From positions 1 through 64,000 of the forward strand of contig CALVAC010000016.1 in NCBI GenBank assembly GCA_944325435.1: DNA of 64,000 bases. The letters are read 5' to 3'. Both the position numbers and the translations under genes were made by a program. Shown piece by piece: positions 1-7,736 of this stretch. The notes under the pieces are model-generated. The model was not told the DNA's origin. It did not search any database and worked only from the letters and a program-made list of their open reading frames with translations. This DNA comes from an uncultured Bacteroidales bacterium (lineage in GTDB: Bacteria; Bacteroidota; Bacteroidia; Bacteroidales; UBA932). Position 1 is the stretch's first letter. Every line of letters starts with the position of its first letter.

Positions 1-22
1 GCCATGCAGATTAATTTTTGCG

Positions 23-70
23 ATACCTCCAAATTTGGCTTTTTCAGGGCAATTGGAGGTATTCTTTTTA
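23..70 (+). terminator. Intrinsic terminator of a gene left of the window
   Basis: A 10-bp perfect stem (23-32 with 53-62, ATACCTCCAA / TTGGAGGTAT) encloses a 20-nt loop and is followed by a T-rich tract on the plus strand. It would end a plus-strand transcript entering from outside the window and converging on the lipoprotein gene that ends at 92. No gene body for that transcript is visible here. Confidence 0.6.
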
Positions 71-91
71 TCTTCAGCTAAGATGCAAATT

Positions 92-589
92 TTATATTAC
101 ATTGGCAATCAATTCTTTATAAAGTTTTATTCTTTTTACGACAGTCCCTAAATTAATTCCTGCAATGTTTATTGTTGAGGATGTTATTGTTTCGAAGTTT
201 TCACCCTTTAAAAGTCTGTATAGAAATTCCACAAATGAGTAAATTGAAGAATCCATATTTATATCATTTGTGAAAAGTTCTATGTCATAATGTGTAGATA
301 AATATTCTACAAATTGTGACACATCCGATATAGTCATATTGATGTCATTGAAAGAAAGCTCTCTTGGAATACTACCATTTTGCAGAGATGAAGAAAACCT
401 GCTTAAGTACTCTGATATTACTCTTTCTATATCCAATTCAGATATAGGAGTTGCAGTGCCAATTTTAGTGATAAGTGCAGATTTGTTGTCACAAACAACC
501 TTATGTTTTTCAGCATCAATTTTATGACACGATTCTATAAATAAAGTAGAGAGAATAAATGCAGCAACAGTAATGATTTTCCTTTTCAT
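92..589 (-). CDS. Small hypothetical lipoprotein
   Basis: I do not recognise a family. The product is about 165 residues. Starting at the ATG at 589 it has a basic start (MKRK), a hydrophobic stretch and a lipobox-like IESC, so an exported lipoprotein is likely. Two further in-frame ATGs lie upstream at 595 and 598; 589 gives the cleanest signal peptide. The mature part is Ser/Asn/Ile-rich and looks helical, without recognisable motifs. The gene is A+T-rich like the SusC/SusD locus to its right, is separated from it by 170 bp with a large palindrome, and has a terminator facing its 3' end. Confidence 0.6.
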   Translation of the reverse strand: MKRKIITVAAFILSTLFIESCHKIDAEKHKVVCDNKSALITKIGTATPISELDIERVISEYLSRFSSSLQNGSIPRELSFNDINMTISDVSQFVEYLSTHYDIELFTNDINMDSSIYSFVEFLYRLLKGENFETITSSTINIAGINLGTVVKRIKLYKELIANVI

Positions 590-660
590 GACCATCAATA
601 TGTTTTCAGTTCCGAATAATACGATTATAAAATGCGTAGATAGAACGGAAATAAGTTATA

Positions 661-696
661 ATGATGCAAATCAGCATTAATGCCGATTTGCATCAT
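661..696 (-). terminator. Nested 36-bp palindrome, probable terminator of the first SusCD operon
   Basis: ATGATGCAAATC (661-672) pairs perfectly with 685-696. The 12-nt interior contains a second palindrome, GCATTAATGC (674-683). Read on the minus strand the hairpin lies about 70 bp after the stop of the lipoprotein gene ending at 769 and is followed by a moderately T-rich stretch. A terminator is the simplest reading, but the T-run is weak, so a protein-binding site or mRNA 3' stabiliser is also possible. Confidence 0.4.
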
Positions 697-768
697 ATTG
701 CTTGTCATGAAATTAATCTCATGATAGGAGTATCGCGAATTGAAAACATTCAATTATACAAAGTTAAC

Positions 769-2319
769 TTATTTCCTTGCATATATCGCCAGCATATCAT
801 TGGCTGTAGTGACTACATACAGTTTGTTGTTGGAGTCGAAAATCAGCTGTGGATCTTCACAGTTTTCAGCACATACGGGTTCTGGAGTAGTCCATGTAGT
901 CGTGTTCGGATCAATATATGTTATAAACGGACGATATGATCCATCTGTACGATTATTATAAGCAAGATATGGAACATCATTGTTATCCAATGTGAGTTCA
1001 ACCCTTTGCTGATTACTTGTGTATATTACTGATGTCGGACCAGGTATAAAATCAAAATCATTTGTAGAAGAATTATACTTCAAAACAGTCAGTACATAGT
1101 CTTCTGTCAAGAATTGGCCTGCGACTGCTATATATATACTGCCATCCGATGCGACATCAAAGTCAAACCACAAGGTATAGCCCTCTGTTATAGTTGTTCC
1201 ATCTTGTTTTTTCAACTGTAGCTGCTCAAAGACCTTTGTCCATCCATTATTAACATATTTATACATGGAGTAACTTGATTCATCTGGGTAATTCAGCACC
1301 ATTAAATATGGTATTCCATTAATAATATGCCCCATGACATTATATCCAGATGCCAAGGTCCTCCCTTGGATAGAAAGCGCATTAGTCCAGCTTCCTCCAG
1401 AATACTGTGCTATATTCAGCGCTCTTTTTGCAAGGTTATCCTGCTTGGCCGCGTTTTGTCCTGCGACAAAAATATTATCTGCAGATACCGGGAATATCGC
1501 ACCTGGATTAGTGAGCCTATATATAGCGCCATAAGATCCAACTACAGTAGGTGTGCCTGACTCTACTTTCATCACTGTTGTCTTATTCAAATCATCTGTA
1601 TAGTCCTGAAAAGACATGTACGGAATTCCCTGAGGGTCACAGGCAATTGCTAATCCATGAGAATTTGCTCTGGAATCAGTAAGTTTAATAGCTTCGCTTA
1701 ATACACCATCTTTGAATTCATACATAACAGGAAAATCATAATTATCATCATCGCTATTCATGATATTTGCAATGTATATATTATTTGAATTATCAATAGC
1801 GACCTGCGGCCCAGTCAAAAGAATATCTGTTGCACTTGCCACCAGTTGGAAGTTTTCTGGTGCAATAGTCACACTTACAGTATAAATAAAATTGTCAGTG
1901 CCATTTGAAAGCAGGAATTCGACTGGAGATGAGAAATCGATTTTAGTCTTGCCACTGATCACCGTATTGTCTACCTGTTCCTCCGATATCTCTGTCTCTG
2001 AAGAGCCTTCCGTCTCATCATCTACAATAAGGGTTGGATCTACGGAAACTGTGACATCTTCATTTGATACGACAAATCTCGGACATAATCTTTTCAGGTT
2101 TTCAGAGTAAGTGGTAGAAGGAAGTTCAATGTTAATTACATTGGTTGTTGATAAGCTGTTTACAATGTAGTCGGAAACAATAATATCAACATTGTCTTCT
2201 GCGTAGAGACCGAAGCTCTCAAAATACACAGGATTGGTTTGAACCGGTGTTGGATCTTGATCACAAGAGACAAAGGCAATCACTATGATTGTCAATGCGT
2301 AGATTAATGATTTTTTCAT
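769..2319 (-). CDS. Beta-propeller-like lipoprotein of a SusCD locus
   Basis: A 516-residue exported lipoprotein: MKKS start, hydrophobic core, lipobox-like VSCDQ near residue 20. Residues about 30-150 look like an Ig-like or DUF5018-type entry domain with repeated Thr/Val strands. The remainder has repeating units of the form SDGSIYIAVAG and SNNKLYVVT, typical of a surface beta-propeller. It is the last gene of the susC-susD-DUF4843-propeller operon, 12 bp after its neighbour. By analogy with other last genes of such loci it is probably a surface ligand-binding protein. No catalytic motif is visible and the substrate is unknown. The fold assignment is by eye. Confidence 0.6.
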   Translation of the reverse strand: MKKSLIYALTIIVIAFVSCDQDPTPVQTNPVYFESFGLYAEDNVDIIVSDYIVNSLSTTNVINIELPSTTYSENLKRLCPRFVVSNEDVTVSVDPTLIVDDETEGSSETEISEEQVDNTVISGKTKIDFSSPVEFLLSNGTDNFIYTVSVTIAPENFQLVASATDILLTGPQVAIDNSNNIYIANIMNSDDDNYDFPVMYEFKDGVLSEAIKLTDSRANSHGLAIACDPQGIPYMSFQDYTDDLNKTTVMKVESGTPTVVGSYGAIYRLTNPGAIFPVSADNIFVAGQNAAKQDNLAKRALNIAQYSGGSWTNALSIQGRTLASGYNVMGHIINGIPYLMVLNYPDESSYSMYKYVNNGWTKVFEQLQLKKQDGTTITEGYTLWFDFDVASDGSIYIAVAGQFLTEDYVLTVLKYNSSTNDFDFIPGPTSVIYTSNQQRVELTLDNNDVPYLAYNNRTDGSYRPFITYIDPNTTTWTTPEPVCAENCEDPQLIFDSNNKLYVVTTANDMLAIYARK

Positions 2320-2331
2320 AATGAAAATTTA

Positions 2332-2793
2332 TTAGGGATTATATTTCTGAATAACTATACTCTTGTAGTTTGTGTCCGGGCCAGGATTCCCGAGACTTAT
2401 GTCCATATTGGAAGATTCCAAACTTAAAGTCAATGTGTTATCTTTGACAGAATCAAGCTCATGAGGTAGCCACTCGATACTTATGTATCGTTCGTATACT
2501 CCAGGTAAAAAAGTAATTGTTCCGTTCGGTGTCAATACTTTGTAATCTATATTTTCTTGCAGACCATTTCCTGGGCTGACTGAAAAATAAACCTCCAAAT
2601 TTGAAGATGGCTTTATCCCGGAATATTTTACAACATATTGTCCTGTAAATGATCCTTGAGAATTTATGCTCGTTGATGACGATGAGGCATAGTCAAACGC
2701 GACAAAAGAATTACTGAATAACGGTAAATCCTTTGTGCAGCCTTGGAAAACGGCAAGAACTGCTGCTAAAAATATAATACTGATATTTTTCAT
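2332..2793 (-). CDS. DUF4843-like lipoprotein
   Basis: A 153-residue protein with a lipoprotein signal (lipobox FQGC near residue 19) and one beta-sandwich-like domain. Short size, position directly after susD and an N-terminal FVAFDYASS-type strand match the DUF4843 family that commonly follows susD. The pattern of GTITFLPGVYERYISIEWLP resembles Calx-beta/Ig-like repeats. It starts 3 bp after the susD stop codon, so it is translated from the same mRNA. Its role is unknown; it is presumably an accessory surface lipoprotein of the transporter. The family call rests on context and length. Confidence 0.55.
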   Translation of the reverse strand: MKNISIIFLAAVLAVFQGCTKDLPLFSNSFVAFDYASSSSTSINSQGSFTGQYVVKYSGIKPSSNLEVYFSVSPGNGLQENIDYKVLTPNGTITFLPGVYERYISIEWLPHELDSVKDNTLTLSLESSNMDISLGNPGPDTNYKSIVIQKYNP

Positions 2794-2796
2794 ATT

Positions 2797-4233
2797 TCAA
2801 TTTGTAGATGGATTCGGTACTATTGCATCGTTTGCTTCTATTTCTACCATAGGTATAGGAAGAATAAATCTATAATCCGGATACGCAAGGTTCATTATTG
2901 GAGACACACAATCTTGACTCCTTTCAAGACTCTCGTGTCTTCTCGTAATATCAAATAAACGGTGTCCCTCAAAACATAATTCTTTTAATCTTTCCTGCGC
3001 TATTAGTGAGTCTAGTTCCTCTGCATTTGTATACACTATAGATACTTGCTCTTCAGGGATTCCAAGAGCCCGGGCTTCAAGAGTCCGGATGTCGTTTTCT
3101 GCATCTTCAAGTTGACCCAATGCACAATATGCTTCTGCTCTTATTAAATACATTTCGGAAAGTCTTAACACAAAAGGGTCGTAATGCTTGTTTTCATCTG
3201 TAATATCAGATCGGGTACAAATGAATTTCATGCATACATTATTATAATTTACTGATGCCATATTATAATTTAATAATTGAAGCCTGACATCACGGCTATC
3301 TGCAAACATGGACAATATCTTTTCTGTCGGAGTCGCATCGGGTTCGCTATACAGATACAAGTTTCTCAATGAATTTCCTTGCAGATAACCATTTATTCTG
3401 AAAATGGATTCTTCTCCTAAATCTGCCTCTGAACCTATATTATTATACATATCACAATATTTGTCATGAGGTGTCAGACTTTTGCTCGATATCACATCAG
3501 AAGCATACTTAACGGCATTCTCATAATCGTGCATATATAGATAAACCCTAGCCATGAGGGCTTTACAAGCCAGAGGGGACGCAAAGTAAGCAGACATTGA
3601 ATATGATTCTGAAAAAAGCGACATTGCGCTATTCAAATCAGCAAGAACCTGAGAATATACAGTTCTGACATCAGATCGGCTAATTTTGTCCGTCAGCGCC
3701 TGTATCCTCGTAACGACTGGAATTCCTAAATGTGAAGCATCATTGGTATACGTATATGTTTGGGCATAACACCTGCACAGATCAAAATGAACTAATGCCC
3801 TGATAAAATATGCCTGAGCCGTGACATTATTGATCAGGTCAGCGCTACCGGGATTGTCCGGCAATAGCTGAGGCGCATAATATATTATATGATTTGCATT
3901 GTTAATAATATTGTATCCACTTTTCCATATCAAACCTACAAATGAGGTTTCATCGTATGTTGTTTCTTCAAAATTGTAAATTGTGGACAAGGTAGCGTCT
4001 GCCCCGCTTAACTTGATTTCATCTCCTTTCAGTTCAGCATACTGCAACATATACCTGTCGTAAAATGTATACAAAAGCGAATATGTTCCATATATGGCAG
4101 GTTCCAATGCATTCACATCAGAGAAATAGGTCGGAATGTCACTTTTGCCAAGTTCTTCAACATTCAAAAAATTACAAGCATAGAAACATGGCAGTATTAA
4201 GACAGGCAGTATCGGAGATAATATTTTTTTCAT
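2797..4233 (-). CDS. susD: SusD/RagB-family nutrient-binding lipoprotein
   Basis: A 478-residue outer-membrane lipoprotein (lipobox FYAC near residue 20). SusD proteins sit as lids on SusC barrels and deliver ligand. Family signs are the N-terminal LNVEELGKSDIPTYFSD region, several TPR-like helices in the middle (HFDLCRCYAQT, CKALMARVYLYMHDYENA) and the C-terminal RLKELCFEGHRLFDITRR block. Length is typical. It lies 14 bp downstream of susC. Codon use is A+T-rich like susC and unlike the second SusCD locus at 19-24 kb. The ligand is not evident because the operon has no enzyme. Confidence 0.9.
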   Translation of the reverse strand: MKKILSPILPVLILPCFYACNFLNVEELGKSDIPTYFSDVNALEPAIYGTYSLLYTFYDRYMLQYAELKGDEIKLSGADATLSTIYNFEETTYDETSFVGLIWKSGYNIINNANHIIYYAPQLLPDNPGSADLINNVTAQAYFIRALVHFDLCRCYAQTYTYTNDASHLGIPVVTRIQALTDKISRSDVRTVYSQVLADLNSAMSLFSESYSMSAYFASPLACKALMARVYLYMHDYENAVKYASDVISSKSLTPHDKYCDMYNNIGSEADLGEESIFRINGYLQGNSLRNLYLYSEPDATPTEKILSMFADSRDVRLQLLNYNMASVNYNNVCMKFICTRSDITDENKHYDPFVLRLSEMYLIRAEAYCALGQLEDAENDIRTLEARALGIPEEQVSIVYTNAEELDSLIAQERLKELCFEGHRLFDITRRHESLERSQDCVSPIMNLAYPDYRFILPIPMVEIEANDAIVPNPSTN

Positions 4234-4247
4234 TTCCTAATAATTGT

Positions 4248-7200
4248 TTAGAAACCGACAGTAAGATTCAGAGTAAATGTTCTAGTCACAGGATAACCGT
4301 TCATCAATGTCTTATAAGAGTTAAATTTTTTACTTTGACCTGGAGTGAATAAGTAAACATTATCTCCTATCAATGAGAGACTTGCTGATTTTAAATTCAA
4401 CTTTTGTACTATGTGTTTAGGCAGATTATATGTCAATGTCAGATTCGAAAGATTAAAATTTGTCCTCCTATATAGGTATCTTGTCGAACTCATTGTAGAC
4501 TGGTTATTGGATGTCTGCATTACTTTAGGATAAAGAGCAGCCTGACCAGGTGTTGTCCATCTGTAGTAATATACTTCTACAGCTTGATTGGCAGATATAA
4601 TATCATACCCATCACTCATATATGTAGTGTATGACGGTAAAGCATATCCTCCTACTGTATAGTTAATCTGGAACGACAAAGACCAGTTCTTGTATGACAT
4701 TGTATTTATAAGTCCTCCATAAACTATCGGAGTAGGACTCTTGCCGGGTTTTCTATAATCATATGAAAATGTTCTAGTTATATTTCCTTTATCATCATAC
4801 CAAAGGGGGGTGCCGTCAGCAGGATCCACGCCCGCCCATTCTACAAGCCAGAACGAATTGGAATCATATCCTTCCATCCATACAGATGTGAAAAAACCTG
4901 TTGGTACACCTTCGTATAATTCAAGAATTTTATTCTCATTATGAGCCATATTCAATGTTGTAGTCCATTTGAAATCCGGAGTTCTTATATTGGTGCTCTG
5001 AAGGTTCAGCTCGATACCGATATTTTGCATTTTCCCGATATTTGCCTGTACCCGTTCATCTGTAATTGTCCTTGAGACATATACTTTATTGAGCAGATCG
5101 ACTGTTTTATGATGATAGAAATCAAGATCTATTTCCAGAAAATCTCCTAATTCCACTCTGGCTCCTATATCAGTTTTCCAAGTAGTCTCCCAACTCAATC
5201 CGGGGTTCGGAGCTGATCCTAAAGTCGCTCCTGCAATTCCTCCGTAAGAATATGAATTGCTATAGTTATAAGTACCTTTGGCAATCGAACCATCAATTCT
5301 TGAATTTCCTGCAGAACCGTATGAAGCCCTCAATTTCAGCATTCTGATAAAATCGCTATTGAAAAAAGGTTCTTTGTGAATATTCCATGATGCCCCTACA
5401 GACCAGAAAGTCGCCCACTGATTATATATTCCAAATACAGAACTTCCATCACGACGAAAATTCCCCGCGATAATATATCTGGAATCAAATGAATACTCTA
5501 ATCTTCCGAAATATGACATAGATCTGCTTATATCCCGCGAGCTGTTGGCATCAATCGATTCCTCATCTGCATAAGAAATTTCCTGAATATTATCGTTCAT
5601 AAAGCCATTTCCTGTAGCTCCAAGAGTCTTGACGTGGTCGCTATTTAATTCCAATGAGATATTGGCTCCTATCTTATGTTTACCAAACTTTCTGTCATAA
5701 GACAATCTTTCTATATTAGTCCAATGCTGATAACTGGCATCCCTTCTTTGGGAATATCCTAAAGGATTGCCATCTAAATCCATTCCATCAAGAGTAGTTC
5801 TGGCACTGTATCTGTCTTCATGTCTATGAGTATAGTTTATTCCGAAAATAGCTTCCAATTGCAACCCTTGGATTATTTGCCAGGATAGATTAAAATTAGC
5901 GACAGTATTAATTGCTCGTTGTCTGTTTGTATTCTCTTCCCTGTCCGGAACACTATTGTCATAAAATTTTTGATATTGCCAGTCTCCTGTTGCAGAATTA
6001 TAGACTTTATTAGATAGTCTATAGGAATAGCCATCATTCAGGTACGGAGAAAATATCGGCAATGTCCCAATAAATTCTTTCCCAAGAGCAAAGATATTAT
6101 CTGTATTATATGAACCCATCAAGGACATTTGGAGATTCAGATTCTTGGTGAGTTTAAATTTCTCATTCATTCTCAAATAAAACCTTTCCTGGTAATCAGA
6201 TTGGACAATATTTTCAGACCTTAAATATGATCCAGAGACATAACTGTCAACTTTATCTGAACTGGATGACAAACTTACACTCGCATATACAGAAGATGAT
6301 AAACCAAGATACACATCACTCCAATCAGTTGCTGTAGTGCTATATGTGTTATAGTCGTTGTCTTGATATGGAAATGAAGAAATGGAATTGCCGGAATTCA
6401 CCCATGCTTCACGAGCCACTTCCAAATACTGTTGGGCATTCATGGTTTTTACCATCGTGCTTTTATCTGGAGCAGACAGACTATACTGGACAGAAGCATT
6501 CACGGACAGTCCTTTGGATGATGCACCTTGCTTTGTTGTAACAAGAATTACTCCTCCTGCTCCATTAGCTCCATATTGTGTAGTCTGATCGGCATCTTTT
6601 AGTACCGTGATAGATGCGATGTCATTTGGATCAAGAAACGATAGTGGTGATACAGTATATGACATCCCAGGTATCTGACCTGTTTCGCTGCCTGTATATG
6701 CCGGCACGCCGTCAATAATCCATAAAGGCTCACTGGAACCACTTAACGATGATTCTCCTCTGATTCTTGCATTGTATCTATCCCTGGTGGATTGAGCTGA
6801 ATCATACATATTATCTATAGAAAGACCTGGAACAAGCCCTTGAAGAATATTATCTATTCTTGATTTGGGTTTGTCTTTCAAAGCATCAGAATTTACCTGG
6901 TAAGCAGAACCTACCATGTCTTCTCTTCTCTGTATCTTACCATACGCCCCGACAATCATTGCTTCTTCCAGCTCATTGTCATTCTTCAGGGATACATTGA
7001 TCTTGCGCTGCCTGCTGACGAGGATTTCCTGGGTGATGGTGCCGATGTACTGGTAGACGAGGGTATAGGACTCCCCTTCTCCCGGGGCCTTGATGGAATA
7101 GTTGCCGTCAAGGTCGGTGGAGACTCCGATGGTGGTGCCTTTGATGTAGACCATGACACCGACAAGCGGCTGCCCGTTCTCATCGGTGACTGTGCCGGTC

Positions 7201-7370
7201 ACATTGTCGGTCTGGGCCTGCTCTACGGCACTGCCGGTATTTTCGCTGGTGACGGCGCGCGAAGATGCTACCTGCGCCTGAGGTTGATTAGCCCTGCCCC
7301 CCCCTGAAAGTTCAACCGTCATGAGAGAAGAACAGATTGACACTAAAACAATTAAAGATTTACCTTTCAT
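4248..7370 (-). CDS. susC: SusC/RagA-family TonB-dependent transporter, mosaic gene
   Basis: A 1040-residue outer-membrane TonB-dependent channel. After the signal peptide comes a carboxypeptidase-D-like domain (ENGQPLVGVMVYIKGTT), a TonB-box/plug region with SusC signatures (IRGESSL, PLWIIDGVPAY, ITVLKDADQTTQYGANGAGG), then a long beta-barrel ending in an aromatic strand (FTLNLTVGF). The ATG at 7370 is chosen because it follows a good promoter by about 27 nt; an upstream in-frame start at 7433 would overlap that promoter. The stretch about 7000-7310 (N-terminal domain) is near 59% G+C by hand count for 7021-7260, against about 40% for 5101-5340. An 8-base C run on the plus strand (G8 in the coding strand, 7297-7304) lies at the edge of that segment. 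Confidence 0.93.
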   Translation of the reverse strand: MKGKSLIVLVSICSSLMTVELSGGGRANQPQAQVASSRAVTSENTGSAVEQAQTDNVTGTVTDENGQPLVGVMVYIKGTTIGVSTDLDGNYSIKAPGEGESYTLVYQYIGTITQEILVSRQRKINVSLKNDNELEEAMIVGAYGKIQRREDMVGSAYQVNSDALKDKPKSRIDNILQGLVPGLSIDNMYDSAQSTRDRYNARIRGESSLSGSSEPLWIIDGVPAYTGSETGQIPGMSYTVSPLSFLDPNDIASITVLKDADQTTQYGANGAGGVILVTTKQGASSKGLSVNASVQYSLSAPDKSTMVKTMNAQQYLEVAREAWVNSGNSISSFPYQDNDYNTYSTTATDWSDVYLGLSSSVYASVSLSSSSDKVDSYVSGSYLRSENIVQSDYQERFYLRMNEKFKLTKNLNLQMSLMGSYNTDNIFALGKEFIGTLPIFSPYLNDGYSYRLSNKVYNSATGDWQYQKFYDNSVPDREENTNRQRAINTVANFNLSWQIIQGLQLEAIFGINYTHRHEDRYSARTTLDGMDLDGNPLGYSQRRDASYQHWTNIERLSYDRKFGKHKIGANISLELNSDHVKTLGATGNGFMNDNIQEISYADEESIDANSSRDISRSMSYFGRLEYSFDSRYIIAGNFRRDGSSVFGIYNQWATFWSVGASWNIHKEPFFNSDFIRMLKLRASYGSAGNSRIDGSIAKGTYNYSNSYSYGGIAGATLGSAPNPGLSWETTWKTDIGARVELGDFLEIDLDFYHHKTVDLLNKVYVSRTITDERVQANIGKMQNIGIELNLQSTNIRTPDFKWTTTLNMAHNENKILELYEGVPTGFFTSVWMEGYDSNSFWLVEWAGVDPADGTPLWYDDKGNITRTFSYDYRKPGKSPTPIVYGGLINTMSYKNWSLSFQINYTVGGYALPSYTTYMSDGYDIISANQAVEVYYYRWTTPGQAALYPKVMQTSNNQSTMSSTRYLYRRTNFNLSNLTLTYNLPKHIVQKLNLKSASLSLIGDNVYLFTPGQSKKFNSYKTLMNGYPVTRTFTLNLTVGF

Positions 7371-7736
7371 GCAATAATATGGTACGATTACATTAACCGA
7401 CAACAAATATAGCAAAGTTTCGTTTCTGTGCAAGAGTTGCGGATTTGTTGTGTTTCTTGCCTGTTATATGACAGTTTAAATATCTCCGGCCCGATTTAAT
7501 GCGTAAATTAAAGCCATAGTATATATTTCACTTTGAAGTTTAAATCTGGACAGTAGAGTTGTCTTGTCTGAACCGTCCACAATTTTTTGTGGACTCGAGT
7601 GATTTTCCAAAAATCAGAAAAAACAGACCCAGAAAAAGAAAATGTACAGACAATCTGAAGCCTACGTGGTGGCATGTGTTGGTATTTAAAGTATAAATTC
7701 TTAACATTGCATAGCGATGTAGAAACAGGGATAAAA
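7371..7736. other. 366-bp divergent intergenic region with two adjacent hairpins
   Basis: This gap separates the divergent starts of susC and the AlbA_2 regulator. It holds the susC promoter (7404-7433). Two back-to-back hairpins follow: 7575-7594 (perfect 8-bp stem GTCCACAA / TTGTGGAC, TTTT loop) and 7600-7616 (7-bp stem TGATTTT / AAAATCA). No convincing TAnnTTTG box was found for the plus-strand gene; TATATTTC near 7523 is the nearest match. A 15-codon frame at 7642-7689 ends 48 bp before the regulator and is too short to call. Confidence 0.5.
7404..7433 (-). promoter_or_regulatory. Vegetative Bacteroidota promoter of susC
   Basis: On the minus strand TTG (7431-7433) is followed after 19 bp by TATATTTG (7404-7411), an exact match to the TAnnTTTG -7 box with consensus-like spacing. 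Transcription would begin near 7397, giving a leader of about 27 nt to the ATG at 7370. Confidence 0.7.

Noticed and set aside
7642..7689. 15-codon leader peptide before the AlbA_2 regulator
   Set aside because: Too short to judge, with no run of regulatory codons and no clear attenuator after it.
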